Assembly: GCF_037975245.1 (NCBI RefSeq) | Contig: NC_092567.1 | Coordinates: 21,984,376 to 22,048,375 of the forward strand | Direction of reading: 5' to 3' | DNA length: 64,000 nt | Source of the DNA: Apostichopus japonicus | Taxonomy: Eukaryota; Echinodermata; Holothuroidea; Aspidochirotida; Stichopodidae | Part shown: piece after piece, positions 1 to 12,100 of the stretch | Numbering within the stretch: the stretch's first letter is position 1 | How the letters are laid out: every line of letters starts with the position of its first letter | Notes under the pieces: generated by a model | The model's database searches: none | Told to the model about the DNA's origin: nothing | The model's input: the letters and a program-made list of their open reading frames with translations, nothing else | Made by a program: the position numbers and the translations under genes

Positions 1-1
1 G

Positions 2-113
2 GATGACGTCATCTGCACGGGTGCCGAGCAGAGACTCACGGAATGTGCTCATGAGGAATGGATGGTCCATGATTGTCTACCAGAAGAAGCCGTGGGCGTG
101 AAATGTATCCCAG
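2..113 (+). CDS. SRCR domain 1 (C-terminal part only)
   Basis: The frame starting at base 2 reads [20 protein letters not shown] and on to VGVKCIPG, the last four cysteines of an SRCR domain. The exon ends at CAG before GTAGG in phase 1, matching the next exon. The beginning of the domain and of the gene lies left of the window. Confidence 0.85.
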
Positions 114-3100
114 GTAGGCCGGCAACCCATACTGTGTAAACTTTAAGAGATGAGATGTATTACTCCAGCAAAATTATTTCAAGATTTCTTTTGGTTTTCA
201 AGATTTGACCTGTAAATTAAGTACTAAAAGACTTTCAGCACAATTTTAGTTTTGATATGTTTTAGATCACTTAAGTCCACTGCTATTAGTCTAGGCTGTA
301 TTGCTAGTCACAAGAAATGATCCCTGTTAACATCACCAGTTAATTCATCAATGAAAACGACTGGATTACTTAGTCTAACATTCACACTATTAAGTCAGCT
401 CCTTGGAAGCAGCACAAAAATCACTATATTGCAATGCATTTATAAACTTGCCTAAGATATAAACTGGATATGCTTTGAACTTAAAATCCAGTTTTCAGTG
501 GTGTCTATTTTAGAATTAATAAAACAATGGAATATCGTAAACAATAAGTCCATTTATACTCGATAGATTCGGTAAAAATATCAAACAATAATTTGAAGCT
601 ATTATAAGACACCAGAAATGTCTGGCCTACGGGTGAAATGTCATGGTTCCTAGCGATCTTTGTTTCTGTCGATATTTCAGTTGATGAAGGTCACGATATG
701 TGGGATGTCAGATTCGTGAATGGAACCGTACCATCTGAGGGTAACGTGGAGGTTTACATGAACAGGATGTGGACTTCCTTGTGTGCACCTCTCACTTTGA
801 ACGAAGCCCAGGTAAAAAAATTTAAAAAAATTGAGAGCTCTCTTAAATATCTTCATCATTGATCCCCATGGTTGATGAAGTTGTTATAGCAGTGTCCTGG
901 TTTGAGCATATCAAAGTGACCACTTTCGATATTAATGACAAACATTTTTTGGGGGGGGAATCCATTAAGGATGGAGCCATTTGTCAGTTAATTATGTAGC
1001 AACTTCAACTCTTCGACAATACCACACATGAGATGTCTGAAAAATCCAACAATTTTTTAGTACTGCACAAGAAAATTTCACTTCACAGGTGGCCTAATTA
1101 ATCCGCCCCCAAAGGTCATATCTAATTATTAGATATGTACATGCATTTTGGATATGTTCTTTTGTTGGGGTTGCTGACTTAGTCAAAATAAATCTGATAC
1201 TAAATAAACCATTTTGTTGTTGTTGTTGTTAGGTTATGTGCAAACAACTGGGCTTCCCATCAGCTCAGGGTATCACGGAACCAAATCAATTTGTATCCGT
1301 CCGAGAGGACAACATCAAGGTCTCCATCACTTGCGTCGGAGACGAGACAACACTCACTGCCTGCAACAAGACCATCATCGATTTTACGACACAATGCGAT
1401 ATCGAACCCGTCGGCATCATCTGTAATACCGGTGAGTGCATGAGCTGGTGACTATGAATTTCTGGGATTAATAAAAGAATACAGTTAAAATTTGATCTTC
1501 AAAATGGAGCTTTCTACTATAAATGGTTTAAATTTGCAGACTTTCATACTTCAAAATATCTGCTGTATTTTCCATCTTAAACAAGCCTTGTATTTTACAC
1601 TAGCTTAAAACATATAAAAACAAATTAAATTGACTATAAAATCTAGTCACAAACTTTGGATGTTTTTACACAAAGGTCCCCAAGAGGTTGCAATTGCTCT
1701 AGTAAACGGTGGAATTCCCTCTGCCGGTCGCCTAGAGGTATTCTACAACGGCGAATACGGCACTGTTTGCGACGACTACTTCACAATGGAGAACGCTCAG
1801 GTTGCTTGCAGACAACTCGGGTTTGCTGGAGCTAAGATGCTCGCACCGGAGGCTCATTTCGGTGAAGGGACCGGTCCCATCGTCATGGACAATGTGAGAT
1901 GTATCGGTACTGAAACCAACCTTGCTCAATGCTCACACAAGGAGTGGACCGTCCACGACTGTAACCATAGAGAAGATGTCGGTATCATGTGTTACAGAGG
2001 TATGGAAGTAATGTCTGCAAAAGTCTTAAATTTCCTTCGTTGTAAAATAGAGGTTTCCTTATCGTATATACTATATTTCCCTGAGCCCTCTATTCCAAAC
2101 CTAGGCCCCCTTAATATTAACCCTGGGCCCCATTATTGACCCAAGGCCCCGCTAATCAGCCTCAGGCCCCTAATGGACCCCTGGCTCCTAATCAAGCCCA
2201 GTTCTATACCTGGTGCTCGCTTGGTAGCTTGCAGTTTCTAAACCTGGAAATAGACTAAGGGGAAGTGTTGACCTATAGTATACATTTCATATCAACATTT
2301 TTCTCACCTTTGACCTCTTCTGCAACCTGCAACAACTTGCCATCCTTCAAATGAAAATACTTTTACTCTCCTCATGGAAATAGCTGGCTCAAATACCAGA
2401 GGCTATGGTCGATAGTTTCCTTTTTCCTTCTTAAAATTTGGTGAGAGTGGTCTTCTGTTTGTTTGTCAAAGATTAGAAGGAAACAGGAATATTCGTATCC
2501 CTTATCTATGTATGCTCCACATCAGCTCGCTCTTACTTAAAAATAGTAAAACTGAACCTCGACAGTAAACATACACTCACAGTGCTTATTTAAATTTTAA
2601 ATTTGCACAGATTTTGAGAGCATCAACATTGAACTGACTGGGAATTTTGTTCGTGAAAATGAGGGAATTGCCGTGGTTACAGTAAATGACACACCCGGCT
2701 ACATCTGTGGTGACTCTTTCGACATGAAGGATGCCGATGTCATTTGTAAGACCATGGGATATGGTTCTGCGACAATGGCACTGAACAAGGTAATTTAATT
2801 TACATGCTATACCAGTGCTGTTACTAAGGCATTGGATGAGGTGATGCAACTAAATATTATGTAGCCCAGTTGCTATGGCAGCGAAAAAGGCGATAAATTA
2901 TGCAATATATAGTATGGTTAATAATATAGAATAATAGAAATACGAAGCCTTACCTCTATCAGCACTTTCAAATGAGCGTTAAAGAGGTTTTATGTAAAAA
3001 AAAAACTATGGTTCAGTGTATTCAATTGTATTTTTGTATTTTGTATGTTTTGTTAAGTGCATGAACCCTGGGATTTTGCGCTATATTAGCACCGGTGTTA

Positions 3101-6100
3101 TAATAATAATGATAATAATAATACGCTTAGCAAGATAATGAATTCCATAATATGAAGTAAATTACACAGAAAATCACTTACACGTTGTATAGTAAAGTAA
3201 ACTATGTAGCTGAATAGGTATTCAGTTTATAGTGCATTGAGGGGATTAGAAGGCTGTCTGATTTTCAATGACACATCAATGGTTTTGTTTTTGCCACATG
3301 AGATATATACCAGACATTTGTTGATCATATTGTGGAGTACCTTTTAGTTGATGTTTTTGCTGGTTTTGAATGTTAATGTTGATTTATAAAGTTATTCTGT
3401 TCATACATGCGTGATCTTTTTTTTAAATTTGAATTAAAATGATGTAATTAATAATTTGGATGAATCTTTTACCATGTCCTTCTGCGAATAATGTAAAGTA
3501 CAGATTACAACGTTTCGTTATGTTTTTTTTTCTTCTTTCTTTTCGATAGACTCTGGGATCCGTTTCAACAACTCTGTCCAACTTGACATGTACTGGTAAG
3601 GAGACAAGCCTCCTTGATTGTGATCATAGCACCTGGTTTAACAAGACCTGCATTTCCAATACCGTGGCCTTCGTGTCCTGCAAATTGCGTAAGTCGTGTC
3701 TTCTAACCTGTTTAAAATTGAGATGATAGTGGAAAGCTTATAGCTTGTCTTTTTGATATGGTGCAGAAGTAATATCCACCTCCTCTTCCTCTCATCAAGG
3801 TGAAATATAAATATGTGAGGGCGTTGTGGTCAAGTGGTAAAGGCAGTGGACTTGTGATCTAAGGATTACAGGTTCAAGCCCTGGCCAGATCATTGCGTTG
3901 TGTCCTTGGGCAAGGCACTTCATCTCCATTGCCTCTCTTCACCCAGGTGTATAAATGGGGACTTGCGAGGTGACTTGTAAATATAGTTGCGTGCGCCTGT
4001 TTGTGGCTGCACCCTATGGGAAGTCCCCCCCGGGAGACATGGTTGTGGTGCACTGTGGTGCCCCAGGAGAGATTGTTTGAATTGTGCACACTTTGGTGTG
4101 TAGGTGTGACAAGTTACCAATGACCAAGGTGTTAAGTACAAGCGCATAGAACTTTCGGATTATGCGCTATCTAAATAACGGGGTAATAATAATAATATTT
4201 TATGATATCATCCACAGCTGAGGATGGTGACATTCGCCTTATGGACGGTGCAACAAGTCTACAGGGGCGCCTGGAACTTTACTACAACGGTAAATGGGGT
4301 CTCGTCTGCGACGACGAATTTGATATGGACGACGCAATGGTAGCTTGTTTGGAATTGGGATTCGGAGCTCCAGTGGAATACAAGAACTGGCCATTTGGCT
4401 CTGTTCCCTTCAACGTTCCAATCTGGGTCGACTCTCTCGATTGTACCAGAGACAATGTTAAAATCTCTGAATGTCAACGAAGCATCTATGGCGATCACGA
4501 CTGCACGTCTGTCGAAAATGTCGGTATTGTCTGCGGGGAAGTTCGTGAGTTTTACTCTTTTTCTCTTACTTTTTATTTAGATCAATTTTGTATTAAATTA
4601 TGATCAGATCGTCTCAGACGTCATGAGATCTAAAAAAATGAAGCGGTCCTTGCTTTTTAATTTTGTTGAAATTAAAGGATAAAATCAAGTGACAAAAATT
4701 CTCAAAAATTTTTCAAAAGTTCTCAGTACGAATACAATATTTCCAAGATAAATCAGTTTTTTTTTAGTTTGTTACAAAAAATGTGTAAAACTTGAAATTC
4801 AAGAAATCAATCAAATTCAATGTCTAATATCCATCTTTGAATCAAAATCATAATCATATATCATATTTTAAGGCAAATGTGAAAAGGAATATTGTTTCGA
4901 TTACTGATTTTTTTCCTCTCTTTTTTTGTTGTTGTTGTCGTCATCCACAGCACCCATTACTACTCAACTATTGGACGGCCCATTCAACAGTCTTGGGACG
5001 ATTATCATCACCACAGACGTCGGTACAAGATTCCAGATTTGCAGTCCTCAGTTCACCTTGGCTAACGGTATGGTCCTATGTTCACAGATGGGTTACAGGG
5101 GTGCTGCACAAGTCTTCCAAGGTAACTACTTTGGTACCGCAGCAGGAAGAACCATTGCCATGGATTTCAACTGTGTGGGAAACGAGAAGACAATCGCAGC
5201 TTGCCCAGGATTCGAAGTCATTCCCGGGAGAACATGTCCAGTCAAGGAGGCAACCAGTCTTGTCTGCTTAGAGAGTGAGTTATGAAAGGGATCTTAACTG
5301 AATCTGCTGATAGAGAATTATTATGTAAATTATTCGATGTTGTTAATAGCGTTAAAGCGATTTTCCGATGTTTGAAGTTGATCGCTCATTGGCAAACATT
5401 GTTGGAACATTTTTGGGCATTTTCAGGTCAAAACTGCATCCTCATAGCATTTTGTACTGCAAAGATATGGATTCTTCAGATTTGGGTGATGTTTGGTGAA
5501 TCGATGCATCTAGTCACCCCAGATATGAATGATGTCATCAATTCAGCTGATAATGTCTTGGTCTACTTTATAATTTGTAAATCATTCATCCATAGAGGAA
5601 AATAATATTTATAAAACTTAAAAAAAAAACAAGTTTGCATTATATTCTCCATATTTTTCATACAGAAAATATCGACAGCTTAGAAAAAAAAACAAAATAA
5701 TGAAAATATAATTTCAAGGATAAATTGACAAGAAGGTTAAAATCTAGGAAAGAATTTGGAAGAACGTCTGCCATGTTGACATCACAAACCTCCTGCTATG
5801 ATTCAATTTCTGAAGTTAGGGAAAGTTTAGCCAATCAAATTGGTTCATAGAGCCAATATCTTGATTATCTGGCCAGATCTTCAGATGGGGCTTTGAACTA
5901 ACAGCTAAGAACATTTTTTCTCTTAGAGATGATTGTTGCAATGTTTTACCATCAGAATATCACTCCAACAACTAGGACTAAAAAATTGCTTTTAATTTCT
6001 CAAGTTTCTGGTGGGGTTGTGACCAGTTAGCTAGCATCAACAGTTTTAGTTAGCTTTAAAGCTTCAATGCCAAACTTTATGCACAAAAGTCAATTTCCAT

Positions 6101-9100
6101 TTCGATTCTTTTCCTTGTCAGATGAGCCACTCCCGATTCGTCTTACTGGAGGCCCATCACCATCCGAGGGACGTGTGGAGATCAAGTATGGCAGCAAATA
6201 TGGTACGGTCTGTGACGACAGCTTCACGTTGGAAAGCGCCACCGTCGTCTGCAAGAGCCTAGGATTCCGTCGCGCTCTATCCTTCCGTTCTGCTGGATAC
6301 GTGTTCCGCTTTGACGACAGTATGCCCATCTGGTTGGACAATGTTGTGTGCAAGGGTACCGAGCCCACACTCGAGAACTGCCTGCACAACGGTTTCAGCA
6401 CCGTTAACTGTGACCACGAAGAGGACATCATTGTCACGTGTACTGATGAAGGTATGTATGTATGTATATGTATGTATGTATTTTAGATCTTCCTGCAAGC
6501 AGGAACACGCGAAGACTCATTGGCTTATCAAAGCCGCTAGCTGACGGAAGTCAGTCTCTTACATTCATATTTAACATCCATAATTATGAATTGTCAATTG
6601 TCAACAACTCTGTAACTGGACGACATACATTAATCTTGGAGTGACTCGAACCGGGGACCTTATGATTGGAATTAGGCACCGGCGTTAACCACTGAGCTAA
6701 CACTCCACATAGGTATCAGTAGCAATCAAGGTAGGAATTCAGTTTAGCACAGACAGCATGTGGCATAGTTGAGATCTTTGCTAGCGAGGATTTTAATGCA
6801 TTCCTAAATGCTCGTGCAAATATGGACAGGTTCCTATGCAAGTGCCACAGCTGTCTTTGTTCATAGGAACCATAGTATTCATGCCGCGAAAGTGTCCATT
6901 AGCTATAGGTTACATCCAAAAACCCGCTGTTTGTACTGAACGGCAGGTTTCTTCCAGTTGGTTAGCTGAGTGATCAATCCCATCTTTTCGCACCTTAGTT
7001 CAGCTGCCTATTCATCTATTATGCAACTCATAGCTAGTAGCCAAATCACTATCAGATCAAGGCAGACATGGCAAGGTGTGAACAAATCAACTCTTCCAAA
7101 CTCACCAGTCTGTTTGCAGGAGAGATAAAGTTTCAGTAAGTTGAGGTCAAAAGAGCTGAAAAATGCAACCTATGGTTAAAAGACTAATTCGCATCATGTT
7201 TATCAGAGACAGAAATCAGAGCCTTTGAATTTGGCTGCTCAAAAAGTTTAGCCCTAAATTATTCTTTGACTAGCAGAGTATCACAGGAGCAGTGCCTATG
7301 AAGTATCTGCAGTCTGCTAAGCATTCGATGATGTTGACCCCCCAGGGTTCGGTAGAAATCTAGGGAGTCAAGAAAATCAATGGGGGAGGGAGGGGGGTGG
7401 ATCCAGTTGAGCAAATGCAATGAAAGTTAATTTAGTTTTAAAAGTGTTGAACATACCTATCTTAGTTTTATGGGTTCTTTTAATAATCATAATTTATTAT
7501 TATTTTATTAAGGGAAAGTCTAACTGCCTTAAAAACTGCTACATCAAAGTGAGACGACATATTACAGAATGTGCAAGATAAACGCTTGAGTATTCTATCA
7601 GTAAAACATTTCCATCTATCCACTTCTTGGTTAACCTGCAGAGCCCGAGGCGCCAGACACTGAAACGATTCCCGAGGGAACCCTCAGGCTGGTCAACACC
7701 ACTACCATGAACGACGGGATGTTCGTCGCCGGCCGTCTGGAGGCACACTTTGGAAGCTGGGGAACAATCTGTGGTACCGCCTTTGATCTCACAGATGCGA
7801 CCACGGCCTGCAAGCAGCTGGGATTCCATAAGGCCGTCACGGTGTACAGGGAAGCTGCGTTTGGCGCCGGAACCGGAGAGATCTGGATCAGTTACATCGT
7901 CTGTCCTATCGGCGCTACGAGCTTCGAGACTTGTACCTACACCCTCGGACAAAATGGATGCACTCACGAAGAAGACGTTGCCATAGCCTGCGTCATGGAA
8001 GGTATGTAAGGAATACAAAGTCCATAATCTTAGCTCATCTAAGCTGGCCGATTCTCCATTTCTAGAGAATGACAATCGTATTTTTAACTTGCTCACCGGA
8101 ACTTTCTGAAGTGACTAGTATGATCTGCTTTACAATTAGTAAATTTAAATGTATTTTCTTTACATAAATTCTTCTTTTTTTTAGTTTTTATTATTGTCAT
8201 CTTTAATGAGGGTAGTCCTGCTCAGTGCAGAAGCACTGCTTTCCAGAGGAGCCCTCAATACAAAAATAAATATATAATATTATGCAGTAGAAAAACGGTA
8301 AACATCCAAAAGCACAAAAAGGACGGCAAAAAGATAGACAAACAAGTATCAGACATCTAAACAAAATATATTAGTTTTCATATTGCGTTTAAAAGTATTA
8401 ACATTTGGCAAGCATTTCAAATTTGGGGGAAGACTGGAGATAGAATCTTAATTTGTCATGGGAAATCCGGTACAATCATTATAAATATTTGGAAGAGTAA
8501 CAGACTTGCTAAAAGTATTAAGAACAACAAGATCACTTTTCAAATTCACGGTTGTATCGTTATAAAAACTGGAGGAGGGATCTCTGGTTGTAAGGTATAA
8601 AACCATGGTTAACCGACTAAAGAGGTTTTTTGTTCTAAATGTCTACTAGCAGAAAATGCCGATGTCTTTTTGTTCTACTGGCAAATGGTGACAGACTCCT
8701 CTTGTAGTTAGCCAATAAAGATGCCAAAATTTCCAGGGCCTGATTATCAGGTAGATAATGGCTGCAAACCTATCTATTCCTGATTTTATGATGGAGGATG
8801 ATCCTTAGAACCTTTTTAGAGGTTTGCATGTAAAAACTCAGGCATTCAAATCCCTGATACTTATATGATTGAAAACGTCATTTCAAATTGTTCTCTTTCA
8901 TCTTCGTAGAATACGAGATGCCCATTCGCCTTGTCGGTGGAGAATGGTTCGAGGGTGAAGGCCGTGTCGAGATTGAGGTCGACGGTGTTTGGGGTACTGT
9001 CTGCAGTGACGGATGGGACCTGAACGATGCCAACACCGTTTGTCAAACTCTCGGCTTCCCCGGTGCTGCCGGACGTGTGGTAGAAGGGAATTTCGGACAA

Positions 9101-12100
9101 GGGACCGGTCCGATCCACATCAGCAACGTGGGCTGTGCAATCGGCGATGAAAGACTTGCGTTGTGTCCACACAATGGAATTGGCGTTACCAATTGCGACC
9201 ATACTAAGGACGCTGGAGTTGTCTGCAGAGCAGGTGAGTTGGTAGGAATAATTCTAGTGTTTACACAGGTCCAAAAATCGGGAACCGGGTACCCGTCGGG
9301 TATCCGGGAAATTGTGACGCAGTTATAAGATATCCATGGAATACTTTCGTTATTGCTGTTATCTTTGACCACATGGTAGCCTAACACCACACTAAGTCAA
9401 TGGGAAATCTGCCTAACCGTCGGTTTAAAAAAAAAAATAACACTTTGCGTAGGAACCGGGTAGCATCGTGTCTACGGGCGGGTACCCGGATACCCCATGC
9501 AAACACTAAATAATTCCATCTCCTCAAGAGGAAATTTTTTCTTTTTTTAGAAATTATTTCCATGGTACAATACCAATCATTCCCCAAACAAAGACAGGAT
9601 TATTCATTATGCGTTGGAGAAGTATATGAATTCAAGGACATACAAGTCAGTTAAATGACTGTGTACAAATGGTACTTTCTTGTTCAGTGTGAGCCTTGTG
9701 ACTGCAGGCATTTACCCACCTTTATTTTCATATAAAGAGAGGACTTCCCTCTTGATTAACATGAACAAAAGAATATCCCAAAGCATTTCTAATGCATATC
9801 TCATGTACCATCATGGGTATTTGCCAAGCCAAGATGCGGAAAACTGGGTGAGATTCCTCATTTCGACGTACTAAACTTTTTTACATAATTACATAGCAAC
9901 CGAAGAATGTATTAATTAACTCACTGCAGCAACAAGGATAGCACCCTTCCAAAGTTACTATCTCAAGAGTTTTGAGGTAACTCTCTTAGTGTTTGATGAA
10001 AATTGCAGTAAGGGGTTAAAACTGCATGCCTGAGTTATGAGCTCTGAAACTATGTGTCTCTGTAAAGCAAGTGGTAGGGTTCTTAGTTTTTCCTACGTTA
10101 AGATTACACATGTCTTAAGCGGAAAGCTTTCACCATCATGGGTGATAGAGGCATGTCTTTTTACGTCTTGCTTCAAGACAATCTCTCGTGTTAAATTATA
10201 ACATGTGTACACTGTTAATCTGCCAACAAGTCAAAGTATGTATAATAGAAGACAGGCAGATTCACACATGGTGAGGAGGTTCTTCTTATTGGATGTGAGC
10301 TGATCAAATCGTGTTTAAAAAGTGCAGCTAAATTTTCCATATTTGCATATGCAATTAATTACTACAAAAAAAGGCAAAGAACTGTACATTGTTACAACCC
10401 GATTTTTTACCTTTTTGTCAATATAAAGGTTATAATAAAAATATATACCCCTAAATTCTGATATTAAGTTAGTAATAAACCTCCAAATTCTATATCTCTC
10501 TAGTTTCAGCAAATAATTTAAAAAGCTACATGATGCATTATTTCTGTTTCTATCATTGAAGAGACAAGAGCCAGTGTCTCCTTGGCTGAGAGGATCTCCC
10601 CATTCGAAGGTCGAGTCACACTCGAGGTCTCTGGAATGGACAGGTCGATTTGCTTCGAGAACTTTGGCGTTCACGAAGCTGACGTGATTTGTCGTGACTT
10701 GGGCTTTGCCAGACATGGCTTGATCACTCCCAAAGCCGCAAGGAACGGAGTTCCAATCAAGGGAACCAAGGTGAAGTGCTCAGGATGGGAAGCTACAATA
10801 GGAGATTGTCGTATGGAGTTTCTGAACACTATCAACTGTCAAGATGAATTGGTTGTCATGGTAACCTGCTTACCATGTAAGTCGTGCATTAAAGTTGTTT
10901 TTAATACTTGTCACTTATCTTAATTAATGCATATGCTGCCAAGATGAGTCGGTTGTCATGGTAACCTGCTTACCATATTAGTCATTTGACAAATGATATT
11001 CATTAACATTCTCACTGATCTTTTAAAAGGATAGGGTTGAGCCTTTTCATATTAATTAAAAGATAACCCAAGAAACACAAAGTAACCCTTCGCCAAAGCA
11101 TATACGTATCTGATTTACATGCTGAGAGCAAATCACACGTGAAGCTTATCGCAAGCCAAAAACATTTTTGAAAAAGTTTGTATTCAAAATATTCATGTCA
11201 TATTTTTGGGTTTCACTTTCTTTATGTCAAAGTTCATGCCAAAGAATCTGTGAAATTAACTTCCTGAAAAGTGCATATCTTGGAGATTTTCTGTAATTTT
11301 GTCGAAATATTAGCTACATGATGCAAATTAACATACTAACTTTACATGTGCTCTAAGATGATGCATTGAACTTTGCAGGTTTAGATTTATTTTTTTAGAC
11401 ACAATGGTTGTTGAATTGGTATAACCACATGCATAGCTGACCCTTATAGTTAGATGTTCACAGGTTTTAACCCAGAAAGGCATAAAATATCTACCATCTA
11501 AGCAAGGACTCTACAATTTTGGCAGTCTGCAGCGATTGTAAAATGAAATTGTTGGTTACTTTTACTGGAATATGCTGCATATGGTTTTTTCATTATTTTT
11601 TCCTTCTTTATTTTTCTTTCTTCTTTTGCACCAGGGGAAAATGGAGACATTCGCCTTGCTGATGGTCATATGAACATTGAAGGTCGCCTGGAATATTTTA
11701 ACGGAGAGTGGGGTACCGTTTGCGACGACAAGTGGGACATTCAGGACGCAAATGTGGCATGTCGTCAGCTAGGGTTCAGCAAAGCCAAGGCAGCCATGAC
11801 CCAATCGAGCTTTGGAGAGGGTACCGGACCAATTTGGCTGGATGACGTCAACTGTGAAGGATTGGAGAGGATTATCGGAAATTGCCAACAGAACGTCATT
11901 GGTGACCATAACTGCCAACATGCAGAAGATGCTGGAGTAGTCTGTGAAATGAGTGGTAAGTTTGACTGATTTTAACGAATTGCGTGGAGGAATTGTCGAG
12001 AGGCATCTCAAAGTGGCTCGTTGGTGATATCATCAAATTAACAAAATAAATAACAAAATTGGAAACAATGCAAAATAGCCAATCTGTTAAAAACTTATAT

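Noticed and set aside
3831..3905. Functional tRNA gene
   Set aside because: Box A and box B are present, but the head runs into a SINE body and has a second genomic copy with the same body; the cloverleaf is not intact.
8180..8640. Possible 3' tail of a non-LTR retrotransposon on the minus strand
   Set aside because: The GGGCTCCTCTGGAAAGCAGT-like segment and A-rich end recall LINE tails, but no coding remnant or second copy was found, so it was not annotated.
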